64,000 nt of DNA, taken from the NCBI GenBank assembly GCA_951813575.1, contig OX638375.1:1527001-1591000 (forward strand), in the 5' to 3' direction. Under the pieces are notes generated by a model that searched no databases, was not told where the DNA came from, and was given only the letters and a program-made list of their open reading frames with translations. Numbering within the stretch: the first letter of the stretch is position 1; the number at the start of each line of letters is the position of its first letter. A program made the translations under genes and the position numbers. Origin of the DNA: Candidatus Binatia bacterium. GTDB lineage: Bacteria > Desulfobacterota > Binatia > UBA9968 > JAJDTQ01. Positions 1 to 8,735 of the stretch are shown one piece after another.

Positions 1-1362
1 GAAGGCCCGGTCCAGGGTATACCCGCCGTCGGGTTCCCAGATGGGCAGCGGGTAGAGCGCGGAGTCCACCGGGATGCCGGTACGCAACAGCAGGCTCTCG
101 GCGGTGCGGTAGGACAGGTCCGCCAGTCCGGACTCGGAGGCCAGCGACAGCATCACCAGGGACAGGCGGGGGGACAGACGGTGGGCGAATCGGCGGAGTT
201 CGGCCCCCGCCCTGACGTGTTCACCCACCTGGCTCAGGGCCAGGGCACGGCGCACCGGCTGCATCGCCATCAGGGCTTCAAGGTCGGCGGCGCTGAGCCG
301 GCGCATGCCGAAATCGAGGGGTGGCTGCTTGCCCAGAGCGGTGATGGCCAGAAGCCCGTAGAACGTACGCGGATGCCGCGCGGCCGCGCGCAACATCGGC
401 GCCGCCCGCCGGGATTCGCCGGCGGCCCGGTAGGCGCGGCTGGCCCAGTAGCCGCCCGCCGATACCAACCAAGGCGTCACCGATTTCGATTCCGCCAGCA
501 CCCGAAAGTACTTCGCCGCCTCGCGATACTCGCCCAGGCGCCACGCGGCCAGTCCGCCCCACCAGTATCCCAGGGGGACCCGCTCGCCGGACCGCGCCAC
601 CGCCCGGGTGGCCGCCTTCAGCGCCTTCCGGTCCTTGTTCCAGAAGAAGTAGCCCCCGGCGATCCAGGCAAGGCTCTCATCGAAGCTCGTGGCGTCCAGC
701 AGACCGGTGCGACGCCGTCCTTCCAGGAACGCGAGCGCCTTGGTCACGTAGCCTTCCGACACCAACGCCCGGACCCGCCGCTGGACCTCCCGCACCTCCC
801 GCGACCGTGCCCTGGGACGACCCTCCGGGTCCGGCGCCGCCTGCAACCGGCCGTTCCTGCGCGGCTGCGACACCGCCGGCACCGGGTCGGACTTGACCTC
901 GGATACGAGCACGCCCCGGGCCGGAGGCCGCGGCGATTTCCCGCCGTTGGGTTGACGCCGCTTCGCCAGACGGAAGATCCGCCGTGCGCCGGGATGGTCG
1001 GCGTACCGCTCCATCCAGGTCCACAGCTCCCCGTACGAGGAACGGTAAAGGGTGGGGTGCATCAAGCGCTGAAACCGGACATGGCCCATGAGGAGACGAT
1101 TCTGTATCCGCTTGATGAGGGAGTCGGCCTCGTCCCAACGCCCTTCCTTCTGCAGCGCGAACACGCTCCCGTAGAAGGCGGCATCGCGCTTCGACAGGAG
1201 CTCCGGCAGTTTGCTCTGCGGGCGCGCCGGGACGCCCGGCGCCCGTAGAGACGCTGTCTTGACTCCCGACCGGGATTGCGCGGCCGCGGTCCAGGCGATA
1301 AGGGCAAAACCCGCCCCTAGCGCCAACGCCATGACCGCCGCGACTGATTTCTTGTGCCTCAC
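1..1362 (-). CDS. Lytic murein transglycosylase (Slt70-like), 3' end outside the window
   Basis: The reading frame runs open from a GTG start at 1362 to the left edge, giving 454 codons. It opens with a signal peptide (basic MRHKKS, then a hydrophobic stretch ending near AAAQS). A long helical region follows, with repeated A-W-R-L/Y-W-A-S-R-type helices, like the superhelical U-domain of soluble lytic transglycosylases. The last visible residues read SALYPLPIWEPDGGYTLDRA. In this family that motif (YPLPPW, G-G-F/Y-x-x-D-R-A) lies just before the catalytic goose-lysozyme-like domain, so the active site is beyond the edge. The product would cleave peptidoglycan in the periplasm. The GTG was chosen because the only nearby upstream ATG is in another frame and meets a stop at once, and a purine-rich GGGAAAG lies upstream. 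Family is secure; the exact subfamily is not. Confidence 0.8.
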   Translation of the reverse strand, partial: MRHKKSVAAVMALALGAGFALIAWTAAAQSRSGVKTASLRAPGVPARPQSKLPELLSKRDAAFYGSVFALQKEGRWDEADSLIKRIQNRLLMGHVRFQRLMHPTLYRSSYGELWTWMERYADHPGARRIFRLAKRRQPNGGKSPRPPARGVLVSEVKSDPVPAVSQPRRNGRLQAAPDPEGRPRARSREVREVQRRVRALVSEGYVTKALAFLEGRRRTGLLDATSFDESLAWIAGGYFFWNKDRKALKAATRAVARSGERVPLGYWWGGLAAWRLGEYREAAKYFRVLAESKSVTPWLVSAGGYWASRAYRAAGESRRAAPMLRAAARHPRTFYGLLAITALGKQPPLDFGMRRLSAADLEALMAMQPVRRALALSQVGEHVRAGAELRRFAHRLSPRLSLVMLSLASESGLADLSYRTAESLLLRTGIPVDSALYPLPIWEPDGGYTLDRAF

Positions 1363-1502
1363 ATTTCTTTCCCGACCGTTCCGCAAGCCCCACAAGGGGG
1401 CCACGAATTCATACCTATTTCAATTGTACGCCGGTTTCAAGCGGTTCCGAAATTCTTCGTCGACGCGTGGAAAGCCGTGCGCCCTCGGCAGCGGGCACGG
1501 GC

Positions 1503-1793
1503 CTAATCGACCGGACGCAACCGGCCCTCCGCTCGCGGCATGATGACGCCCCGGGCGGCGATGAAGTCGATCACCTGGGCTGCCACCAGCCTCGCGGCTC
1601 GGGCCTCCATGAGCGGCTTTCCCGCCGGCAAGCGCGCCGTAACCGTCCCCGCCGCGCGCCATGAAGTCACTGGTAGCCACGGTGTACGTTGCCTCCGGAT
1701 CGGCTCGGCGTGGGCGAGGCTCGCGGCCAACACGACCACGGACAGCACCAGGGCGGCCCAGGCCGGGAAGACCCGTCTCGATTCCGGTTTCAC
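1503..1793 (-). pseudogene. Decayed 5'-nucleotidase: signal peptide joined to C-terminal scrap
   Basis: One frame encodes a signal peptide (MKPESRR, hydrophobic core, cleavage near AHA-EP) and, further on, a C-terminal tail with the pattern A-x-L-V-A-x-x-x-x-x-F-I-A-A-R-G-V-I-x-P-R-x-E-G-R. The stretch between is coherent only in another frame, which reads TYTVATSDFMARGGDGYGAL. That matches the substrate-binding loop of the 5'-nucleotidase C-terminal domain (Y-x-V-A-T-x-D-x-x-x-x-G-G-D-G-Y). At least two frame changes are therefore needed, and the whole metallophosphatase domain plus most of the C-terminal domain (normally over 500 residues) is missing. A large internal deletion is the simplest explanation. 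No working product is expected. Confidence 0.65.
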
Positions 1794-1807
1794 GGGGGGT
1801 CCTTATC

Positions 1808-3001
1808 TCACCGCTGACCCTGCAGCTCTTCAAGAGCGCGGGATTCGTGCCAGCGCCGGCTCACGATCAGCTTGCCTTCCCGGGATAGCCGCTTGCGAAA
1901 ACCCAGCAAGTGGAACAGCTCGACCACGAACCACCGGGCGACGCGCGGGTCCACGACGAGCGTCCCCGGCGTATCCTGGTATCTTCGCACCCCCGGCAAC
2001 GCCGGCAGCAGGCGCTCGATGCGCAGGCGGCGCAGCCAACTGGCCAGCCGCAGCCAGAACGGCCGGACCCGTCTCACGAGGAAGAAGCCGTCGGTCCCCT
2101 GTCCCTGGTAGAGCGGCATGAGGATCTGCCCGGATTCGCCGGCGCAAATCGGTCCCCGGCGATCGCGGGCCAGGATCTGGCCGCGCTCCACGGGCTGGAA
2201 GTTCGTGAACCCGGGCTCCATGACGAATTCGTCGTCTTTCCGGATCACATGATGGTAGCGGACCTCGACCACCGGCGAAGGCGCGTCCGAGTCCGCGGCC
2301 GGGTCTTCGCTGCCATGGGCCGGCAGCGGCAGGTCTTCGGTGCGGATGCAGCCGGCGGTCGCCAGCACCGTCCGGATGGCCTCCAGGTGGATGGCCGCCG
2401 ACGACGGCGAATCATTCTGTCCTCCTTCGAAGCCCACGGCCACGTGCCCCTCTTCGCCCAGGTGGTTCAGGATGGTGCTTTCCAGGCGCTCTTCGAGGCC
2501 GAGGACCACCGGCGCGCGGAGGCGGAAGGCGAACCGGCGATTCAGCAGGGTGTCGCCGATGACCACGAACGGGGTGCCGGCGGCCGAGGTGGTGTGCAGA
2601 TCCAGGCACACCACCGGTCCCCGGCGCCGCGCCAGCTCCGCGTCCAGGGACGCCAGCAGGTCGCGCTGCTCAAGCTCCTCGGAGGTGGCGTCCGGGGTTG
2701 CCCCGCGGCCCCTCAGCCGGATGACGCGTTCGCGCGACCACGCGCGATTGAAGTCCTCGTCGATGTAACGGCAGCCGCGGGCCAAGGCGGCCCGGTTGCC
2801 GGCAAACCCGATGAAGGAACCCCGGAACGGCACCTCGGCGGCGCGCAGGGCCTCCAGCGCCTGTTGGAGCGCCAGCGCGCCCGCCGGTTCGTTGCCGTGC
2901 ATGCCGCCGATTCCGATCACGAGGGGGCCCGGGGTATCGCCGCCGTAGCGGCCCAGAATCCGCGGGAAGATGCGCCCGGCGCCGGGGAAATCAGCCGCCA
3001 T
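1808..3001 (-). CDS. Succinylglutamate desuccinylase / aspartoacylase family deacylase
   Basis: This is a zinc-dependent M14-like deacylase of the AstE/ASPA family, predicted cytoplasmic. The N-terminal half has GMHGNEPAG (H-x-x-E zinc ligands), then D-E-D-F-N-R-A-W, CLDLHTTS (third zinc-ligand His in the LDLHT motif) and F-E-G-G-Q (likely the catalytic Glu region). After a linker near residue 230, the C-terminal part has a barrel-like V-R-Y-H-H and E-P-G-F-x-N-F motif, as in AstE-like proteins. A longer TTG start at 3022 is possible, but the ATG at 3001 has GAGG about nine bases upstream. It overlaps the end of the glutamate-cysteine-ligase-like gene by 11 bases, so the two are co-transcribed and probably translationally coupled. 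Substrate is unknown; an N-acyl or gamma-glutamyl-type amide would suit the neighbour. Confidence 0.8.
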   Translation of the reverse strand: MAADFPGAGRIFPRILGRYGGDTPGPLVIGIGGMHGNEPAGALALQQALEALRAAEVPFRGSFIGFAGNRAALARGCRYIDEDFNRAWSRERVIRLRGRGATPDATSEELEQRDLLASLDAELARRRGPVVCLDLHTTSAAGTPFVVIGDTLLNRRFAFRLRAPVVLGLEERLESTILNHLGEEGHVAVGFEGGQNDSPSSAAIHLEAIRTVLATAGCIRTEDLPLPAHGSEDPAADSDAPSPVVEVRYHHVIRKDDEFVMEPGFTNFQPVERGQILARDRRGPICAGESGQILMPLYQGQGTDGFFLVRRVRPFWLRLASWLRRLRIERLLPALPGVRRYQDTPGTLVVDPRVARWFVVELFHLLGFRKRLSREGKLIVSRRWHESRALEELQGQR

Positions 3002-4922
3002 CCGCACCGTCCTCGCCGGCAAGCTGCTCCAGCAGGCGCGCCGTAAGCTGGAGGATGTCGCTCTCGGTCACGATCCCCACCAGCCGTTCCTCCTTGACCA
3101 CCAACAGGTAGTCGCTGCTTGCCTCCCGCATCCGGGCCACCGCCTCCGTGACCGTGGCCTCCGGAGCGATGGTCACCGGATCCGGCTGCATGACCTCCCG
3201 CACCGGCACCGGTTCACCGTCCGCGTCGGGCGCGGCCGGGCCCCACTGCCGCAGGGCCTCGAAGCACGAGAGCAGGCCCGCCACCTTGCCCTCCTCATCC
3301 TCCACCGGCACGTGGCGAATCCGTCGCCAGTCCATGAGCCTGATGACCAGGTCCATCGGTTCGTCGGGGTGGACCGTGATGAGGTCCGTGGTCATGAATT
3401 CCTCGATGCGCAGGGCATGGGGCTTTCCGCCGCGGCCCTCCTCGACTCTAGCCAATGGCCATTCGTGCACCGGCTTTCCCTCCCATTGCCGCGTGGCGGT
3501 TGCCGCCGTAAGCGCGCTCAACAGGGCATCCTGCGTGTCCGCGCCCTGCATGTCGGCGAGGGAGCGCAGCAGCCACGACGCCCCGTTCTGGCGCGACGCC
3601 ACGCGCTGCTCGATGACCCCCAGGTAGCGGTCCACGTCCGCGGAGTCGAGGCCGGCGGCGCGCAGCCCCTGCCATGCCAGCGGCAGCAGCTCCCGGCGGA
3701 TGAGCTCGTCGGCCGGCGCTGGCGTGCCGTCCACCCAGGTGAACTGGGCGCGGAGCCCGCGCTGCGCCGCGGCCAGGAAGTTGGCCTCGGCGTCGTGGAA
3801 GGGCATGGAGGCGCCCACGTCGCCGTACGCTTCCTGTCCGCCCCGGAGCATGCCCAGGAAGAAGGCGGCGTTGGCCACCTCGTCCAGGACCGTGGGGCCC
3901 GAGGGCAACACCCGGTTCTCGATGCGGATATGCGCCCTGCCCTCGCCGACGCCGAAACAGGGGCGGTTCCAGCGGTAGACGGTGCCGTTGTGGGTGCGCA
4001 GGGCCGGCAACGTCGGCAGCCCGCCGCGCGCCAACACCTCAAGGGAGTCCTCCTCCAGGGACACCCCCAGCAGCACCCGGAAGCGCGCCAGGTCCTCCCG
4101 GATCAGCTCCAGGATGGACTCGCGCACCCAGTTCTGGCCGAAGCTCACCCGTGCCGCGCGCTCGCGCATGTGATGGCCCGCCCGGCGCGTGTCGATGGAT
4201 TGCTGGAACAGCGGGATGCGCGTCTCGCGCCACAGCCGGCGTCCGAACAGGAGCGGCGAGTTGGCCGCCGCCGCCAGCAGCGGGGCGGTCACGAGCTGCG
4301 CGAGGTTGTAGCACTGGGCGAACTCCGCCGGCTCCACCTGGTAGTGCACCTGGAAGCTGGTGCAGCCGGATTCCAGCATCACCGAGTCGTGCCGGATGTC
4401 CAGCTCATCGGCCCCCTTGAGCCGGAACTCGTAGTCGCCGCCGCGGAGTTGGGTGAGCACCTCGTTGAGGGCCCGATAGCGCGGTCGCGGGGCCATGTGG
4501 GCAAGCGCAAGGTCGGACTTGCGCAAGGTCGGGAGGATACCGACCAGCACCACCTCGGCGCCGCGCTCATGCGCGGCCTCTCTCAACCGCTGCAACGTGG
4601 ATTGGAGCTGCTGCTCGAGCCGGCTCAGGCAGTCACCGCCGAACACCAGCGGATCGAGGTTGATCTCCAGGTTGAAGAGCCCCAGCTCCGTGGTGTAATG
4701 CGGGTCCGCCACCCGCTCCAGCAACTCCATGGCCAGCATCGCCGGCCTCCGGGCCGCATCCACCAGGAACAGCTCCTGCTCCGCGCCGATGCGGTGCACC
4801 CCGGACTCGATCATGCCCTGGGCCAGCATGCGCTCAAGCGCCTGCACATCCCGCAGCAGGTGCGAGATGAAGGAGCGCAGCTCGGCGGCGTCCTCTTCGC
4901 GTTCTACGTCCTGAGTTCCCAT
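2991..4922 (-). CDS. Glutamate-cysteine ligase-like (GCS2) protein fused to two CBS domains
   Basis: Residues 40-480 form a carboxylate-amine ligase of the GCS2 type: GAEQELFLVD near residue 46, E-L-G-L-F-N-L-E-I-N-L, a DIRHDSVMLESG-TSFQVH stretch, and R-x-E-N-R near residue 330 (nucleotide and metal sites of the family). From about residue 510 there are two CBS motifs (M-T-T-D-L-I-T-V and V-M-Q-P-D-P-V-T-I), each followed by the usual beta-alpha-beta pattern. CBS pairs bind adenine nucleotides and often regulate the enzyme they are attached to. At 643 residues it is longer than plain GCS2 proteins because of this fusion. It is the first gene of a two-gene unit with the deacylase. True gamma-glutamylcysteine synthesis is not proven; another amino-acid ligation is possible. 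Confidence 0.82.
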   Translation of the reverse strand: MGTQDVEREEDAAELRSFISHLLRDVQALERMLAQGMIESGVHRIGAEQELFLVDAARRPAMLAMELLERVADPHYTTELGLFNLEINLDPLVFGGDCLSRLEQQLQSTLQRLREAAHERGAEVVLVGILPTLRKSDLALAHMAPRPRYRALNEVLTQLRGGDYEFRLKGADELDIRHDSVMLESGCTSFQVHYQVEPAEFAQCYNLAQLVTAPLLAAAANSPLLFGRRLWRETRIPLFQQSIDTRRAGHHMRERAARVSFGQNWVRESILELIREDLARFRVLLGVSLEEDSLEVLARGGLPTLPALRTHNGTVYRWNRPCFGVGEGRAHIRIENRVLPSGPTVLDEVANAAFFLGMLRGGQEAYGDVGASMPFHDAEANFLAAAQRGLRAQFTWVDGTPAPADELIRRELLPLAWQGLRAAGLDSADVDRYLGVIEQRVASRQNGASWLLRSLADMQGADTQDALLSALTAATATRQWEGKPVHEWPLARVEEGRGGKPHALRIEEFMTTDLITVHPDEPMDLVIRLMDWRRIRHVPVEDEEGKVAGLLSCFEALRQWGPAAPDADGEPVPVREVMQPDPVTIAPEATVTEAVARMREASSDYLLVVKEERLVGIVTESDILQLTARLLEQLAGEDGADGG

Positions 4923-5015
4923 GGCTCGTCCATGTCGTGTTCGCTATTCCCGGACGCAGGGCTCGGTCCCCTGGCCGGCGCGCGGCCGGAGACATCGGCT
5001 GCAGCGCCGTGTAGT

Positions 5016-5059
5016 CATGAAAGGGGATTCCCGACAACGTTCGGGAATCCCCTTTCATG
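5016..5059. repeat. Perfect 19-bp inverted repeat (hairpin), 6-nt loop
   Basis: The arms at 5016-5034 and 5041-5059 are perfectly complementary over 19 bases, with a CAACGT loop. It lies about 30 bases past the stop of the leftward 2-hydroxyacid dehydrogenase gene and upstream of the ligase gene, so it would form in that transcript's 3' region. There is no T-run on either side, so a classic intrinsic terminator is not supported. A mobile palindromic repeat or an mRNA-stabilising stem are alternatives. Confidence 0.7.
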
Positions 5060-5088
5060 CGGGGCGGTCGGGCGTCCAGGTTAAGTTC

Positions 5089-6156
5089 TCACAGCAGGCT
5101 CTTGCCGCCGAAACGGCTCTTCCACTGCTCGATGACCTCCTTGTTGTAGACGTTGTCGGGGACCTCGCCGCGGAGCGCTGTCAGGACCGAGCTCGTGGCC
5201 CAGACCACGCCGGGGTGGAGGCCGCTGCCCTTGTTGGAAGAGACCATGTGGGGCGACATGATCACCTTGTCGCCGAGCTTCCGGAGCGGGCTGTCCATGG
5301 ACAGGGGCTCGTCCTCGAACACGTCGAGGACCGCGCCCGAGATGACGTCGTTTTCCAGCGCCTCGGTGAGTTCCGGCTCGTTGACGCAGTAGCCGCGGGA
5401 GGTGTTGATGAAGATGGCGTCCTTCTTCATTTGGGAGAACTGCGCCATTCCCATCATGTGGCGGGTGTCCTTGGTGAGGACCACGTGGAGGGTCACCACG
5501 TCGGACTCCCGCAGCAGCGTCGCCAGGTCGACCTTCTCGACGCCCGCCTCCGCGAACTTCTCGTCGGGCACGTAGGGGTCGCAGGCGATCATGCGCATGC
5601 CCCAGGGCTTCATGAGCTTGGCCACGCGGGTGCCGATGCGCCCCAGCCCGATGATGCCCAGCACGATGCCGGGGTAGCCGTCCATCTCGCGGGATCCGAC
5701 GTAGGTTCCCTGGTGGCTCAGGTCGCGCCACTCGCCGCCGCTCTTCAGGTGCCGGTCACGCTCGCGCGTGCGCTTGAGCATGGTCAGCATGCCGGTGATG
5801 GTGCCCTCGGCCACCCCGCCCCAATTGGACTCCGTGGGCGCGTGGCACACCATGATGCCCATCTCCGTGGCCGCATCCACGTCCACGTCGTCCACGCCGA
5901 TGGTGTACTTGGCCACCACCCGGAGGTCCTTGGAGGCCTTCATGATCTCCTGGCTGATGGGGGAGCTTCGGATGGAGGTCCCCACCAGCGCATGGGCGCC
6001 CTGGGCCATGGAGACCATCTCGGCCTCGTTGTCCCCCTGGGGGTTGTGCCAACCGGCCTTGCCCAGCACAAGCTCGCAGCCGTTGTCCTCGAGCTTCTTG
6101 TGGGAGTCGCCCTTTTCGTCGTTGGGAGCGAATATGAACACCTTGGCTTTGGCCAT
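5089..6156 (-). CDS. D-isomer-specific 2-hydroxyacid dehydrogenase (phosphoglycerate dehydrogenase-like)
   Basis: This is an NAD(P)-dependent oxidoreductase for D-2-hydroxyacids, 355 residues and cytoplasmic. The N-terminal catalytic lobe carries A-K-Y-T-I-G-V-D-D-V-D. The Rossmann lobe has GIIGLGRIGTRVAKLM followed by an acidic residue in A-C-D-P-Y, which favours NAD. The active site set is visible: an Arg in the INTSRG stretch, a Glu in the VFEDEP stretch and a His in SPHMVSSN. The ATG is preceded by AGGAGG at good spacing. The neighbours (ligase to the left, cupin to the right) do not fix a substrate, so phosphoglycerate is only one possibility. The gene stands alone, with a strong palindrome just downstream. 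Confidence 0.85.
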   Translation of the reverse strand: MAKAKVFIFAPNDEKGDSHKKLEDNGCELVLGKAGWHNPQGDNEAEMVSMAQGAHALVGTSIRSSPISQEIMKASKDLRVVAKYTIGVDDVDVDAATEMGIMVCHAPTESNWGGVAEGTITGMLTMLKRTRERDRHLKSGGEWRDLSHQGTYVGSREMDGYPGIVLGIIGLGRIGTRVAKLMKPWGMRMIACDPYVPDEKFAEAGVEKVDLATLLRESDVVTLHVVLTKDTRHMMGMAQFSQMKKDAIFINTSRGYCVNEPELTEALENDVISGAVLDVFEDEPLSMDSPLRKLGDKVIMSPHMVSSNKGSGLHPGVVWATSSVLTALRGEVPDNVYNKEVIEQWKSRFGGKSLL

Positions 6157-6277
6157 TGGATTCCTCCTGTGCCGTCGCGTGGTCCCGACGTGCCGTCGTT
6201 GTGTGTACGAGCCACGAAAGTTAATATGACCCGGTGGGGCGGGTCAACCAGCAGCCGGCCCCGCGGAGACCGGCCGC

Positions 6278-6937
6278 ATGCTCTTGAACACGGACATATC
6301 CCGGCGCGTGGTCATCGACACGGAGGAGATGCCCTGGATGGACTCCCCCCTGCCCGGGGTCGCGCGGCGCATGCTGGAGCGGGACGGCGAGGAGGTGGCG
6401 CGGGCCACGAGCATCGTCCGCTACGCTCCCGGAAGCGCCTTCGCGGAACACTCCCACGGGCTCGGCGAGGAGTTCCTGGTACTCGAAGGCGTGTTCTCCG
6501 ACGAGCACGGGGACTACCCGGCCGGGACCTACGTGAGGAACCCGCCGGGCTCCAGCCACCGGCCCCACAGCCGCGGCGGCTGCACCCTGTTCGTAAAGCT
6601 CCGCCAGATGGACCCGGAGGAGAGCCGGTTCGTGCGGATCGATACCGCCGGCGCGCCATGGGCTCCGGGCGGCGAACCAGGCCTGCTCGTGATGCCGCTC
6701 CACGACACGGAGAGAGAGTTCGTTGCCCTCGTGAAACTGGAGCCGGGGGCACTTCTGGAACGGCACCCTCATCCCACGGGCGAGGAGGTCTGTGTGCTCG
6801 AAGGCGTTCTCGAGGACGACGAGGGCGTCTATCCCAAGGGGACCTGGGTGCGAAACCCTCCGGGCAGCTCCCATGCGCCGCGCAGCCGCGCCGGCTGCAT
6901 CTTCTACAGCAAGACCGGACATCTGGCCGCCGGGTGA
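6278..6937 (+). CDS. Double cupin protein of the ChrR-like (anti-sigma factor C-terminal) type
   Basis: Two tandem cupin repeats make up the 219-residue protein. Each has a metal-binding motif (H-S-H-x-x-G-E-E-F-x-V-L-E-G-V-F and R-H-P-H-x-x-G-E-E-V-C-V-L-E-G-V) and ends in the same R-N-P-P-G-S-S-H signature. This is the arrangement of ChrR-like cupins that sense oxidants or act as small metalloenzymes. The zinc-binding anti-sigma N-terminus of ChrR itself is absent, and no ECF sigma factor gene is adjacent, so an anti-sigma role is unlikely. A dioxygenase or isomerase activity is open. It converges on the glutamine amidotransferase gene with a 25-base gap. Confidence 0.8.
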   Translation: MLLNTDISRRVVIDTEEMPWMDSPLPGVARRMLERDGEEVARATSIVRYAPGSAFAEHSHGLGEEFLVLEGVFSDEHGDYPAGTYVRNPPGSSHRPHSRGGCTLFVKLRQMDPEESRFVRIDTAGAPWAPGGEPGLLVMPLHDTEREFVALVKLEPGALLERHPHPTGEEVCVLEGVLEDDEGVYPKGTWVRNPPGSSHAPRSRAGCIFYSKTGHLAAG

Positions 6938-6962
6938 CCGGCGCGGTCGTAGCCGGAGCGAA

Positions 6963-7706
6963 TCAACGCGAGGGTAGCACCACCGCCCGGCGGGGCGCGC
7001 CGAGGAGGCGGATGAATCCGCCGAAGGCCCGCCCGCTCAGATACCGGAGCCGCCGGAGGTGGACCGGGGTTTCCCGCCGGATCCGCTCCGCAGTGATGCG
7101 CGGCCCGAGGCTCTTGAGCTCGGCTTTGTGCAACGGGACGTTGAGCCAGCGCTCGATCAGCGGCTCGTCCACTTCCAGGTGGAACTGGAAGCCGTAGACC
7201 CGGTCGCCGAAACGGAACGCCTGGTTGCGGCAGCCGGGCGACGTCGCCAGACGCACCGCCTTCCTGGGCATGTGGAACGTGTCCGCGTGCCACTGAAACA
7301 GCGTCTCGGTCTCCTTGAAGCGGGAGAACAGCGGGTCTTCCCTGCCCTCCTCGGTCATCGACACGCCGTACCAGCCGATCTCGGGCTTCCTGTTGGGCTT
7401 GACGTGGGCGCCGAGCGCCTTGGCGATGAGTTGGGCGCCGAGGCAGATCCCCCACACCGGCAGATCCCTGTCGAGGGCCTCGCGGATCAGCTCCACCTCC
7501 GTGGCCAGATGCCCGTGCTCCACCTCGTAGGCGCTCATGGGACCGCCGAGAATCACCAGTCCGCTGTAGCCGTCGAGCGCGGGTCGGGCGTCGGGATGGC
7601 GGCCGAAGTTCACGTAGCGCATCCTGAAACCGGCGTCCCGGAGCATGGGGTTCAGCGTGCCCAGGATCTCGAAGGGTACGTGTTGGCAGACGAGGAGCTT
7701 CTTCAT
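6963..7706 (-). CDS. Class I glutamine amidotransferase domain protein
   Basis: This is a stand-alone GMP-synthase-like glutaminase domain of 247 residues. The nucleophile elbow reads W-G-I-C-L-G-A-Q (catalytic Cys) and the His-Glu pair is in G-F-Q-F-H-L-E-V, so the triad is complete. Upstream, V-I-L-G-G-P-M-S forms the expected oxyanion strand. Many such free-standing proteins act on gamma-glutamyl compounds or pair with a synthase encoded elsewhere; no synthetase domain is encoded here. It follows the EamA transporter gene in the same direction with an 82-base gap, so the two may be one unit. Specificity is unknown. Confidence 0.85.
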   Translation of the reverse strand: MKKLLVCQHVPFEILGTLNPMLRDAGFRMRYVNFGRHPDARPALDGYSGLVILGGPMSAYEVEHGHLATEVELIREALDRDLPVWGICLGAQLIAKALGAHVKPNRKPEIGWYGVSMTEEGREDPLFSRFKETETLFQWHADTFHMPRKAVRLATSPGCRNQAFRFGDRVYGFQFHLEVDEPLIERWLNVPLHKAELKSLGPRITAERIRRETPVHLRRLRYLSGRAFGGFIRLLGAPRRAVVLPSR

Positions 7707-7788
7707 GGACGAGCGGTGGCCGGACGGGGCGCGGAAGACTTCAACGAAAAGAACTAACAGAAATCCCCACGGGCGGCGACGGGACCGC

Positions 7789-8658
7789 CTACCAGTGCCT
7801 GCCGAGGGTGACGGAGATGGCGCCCGCCACCACCAGCAACGTGCCGAAGACCACCGCCGGGGTGGTGTTCTCGATACGGCGCAGAATGATGCTGGCCATC
7901 AGCACGGTCCATACCGGCGAAGTGGCGGTGATGGGAGAGACGATCACGGTCGGCCCCGAAGCAAGGGCAAAGAACAGCAGCAGGATCGCCATGGTCTCGC
8001 CGACTCCGGAGATGGCGAAGGGGAGCAGCGCCTTCCTGTGCCACACGATGGGGTCCCGAGGCAGCGGCAGCGCCAGGTAGGTCATGAAGCAGCCCAACGA
8101 GACGATCCCTACGAGCGCCGCGAAGAACAGCGGCTCGTCGGCCATCAGCATGGCGTATCGCCGGATCGGGTGCACCGTGGAGGTCATCACGGAGGTCGCC
8201 ACCGGCAGCACCAGGTACCAGCGACGAAAGTCGGGGATCTGCTCGTCCATTCTCCACGACGTGAGCGCGGTGCCGCCGACGATCAGCACCACCCCCGCCA
8301 GATTGAGGGCATTGGTCTGCTCCCCCAGCACGGTGACGCCGATCAGCACGGTAAGCATCGGGTGCGTATTGCGCAGCGTGACGGCCCGGGATACACCCAC
8401 CTTGGAGATGGCCAGGTAGTGGCACGACCGCAGCACCGTCTGCAGCACACCGGTGATGACCACCAGATAGAGCGCCGCGCGGGGAACCGAGGGCACGCCT
8501 TGTGTGAGCAGGACGACGGTCGACAGCCCCACCGCGTGCACGGTCAGCGAGAAAAGCACGGCGGTGTTGGGGGTCGAATACCGGAGTCCCCACCGGGCCG
8601 CGATGTTCGACGTGGCGTAGGAGAACGCGGTGAGGAGGGCGAGCAGCTCGAAGGACAT
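7789..8658 (-). CDS. EamA / DMT-family transporter (10 membrane segments)
   Basis: This inner-membrane protein of 289 residues has two EamA repeats, each with about five hydrophobic helices. The first starts at S-F-E-L-L-A-L-L-T-A-F-S-Y-A-T-S-N and ends near residue 135; the second starts near V-L-P-V-A-T-S-V-M and ends at V-V-A-G-A-I-S-V-T-L-G. P-x-x-T-V-L-M-A-S-I-I-L-R in the second repeat is typical of the family. DMT carriers usually export amino acids, nucleosides or other small metabolites. The amidotransferase gene follows on the same strand. Substrate cannot be told from sequence. Confidence 0.85.
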   Translation of the reverse strand: MSFELLALLTAFSYATSNIAARWGLRYSTPNTAVLFSLTVHAVGLSTVVLLTQGVPSVPRAALYLVVITGVLQTVLRSCHYLAISKVGVSRAVTLRNTHPMLTVLIGVTVLGEQTNALNLAGVVLIVGGTALTSWRMDEQIPDFRRWYLVLPVATSVMTSTVHPIRRYAMLMADEPLFFAALVGIVSLGCFMTYLALPLPRDPIVWHRKALLPFAISGVGETMAILLLFFALASGPTVIVSPITATSPVWTVLMASIILRRIENTTPAVVFGTLLVVAGAISVTLGRHW

Positions 8659-8735
8659 TCCTTCCAGGGCCTATCCCGGATGCGGGGAAAATGCGAGCGT
8701 CGGATCGTGGACGGTGATTCCGCAACGGCCGCTTC

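Noticed and set aside
3148-5084. Long plus-strand frames opposite the ligase/CBS gene, and similar long opposite frames at 15344-16909, 33000-34900, 45158-48943 and 50836-52932
   Set aside because: They are shadows of GC-rich coding sequence: rich in Arg, Ala, Gly, His, Val and Gln, no recognisable motifs, and the opposite strand holds clear families.
6963-7706. GMP synthase
   Set aside because: Only the glutaminase domain is present; there is no ATP-pyrophosphatase or dimerisation domain.
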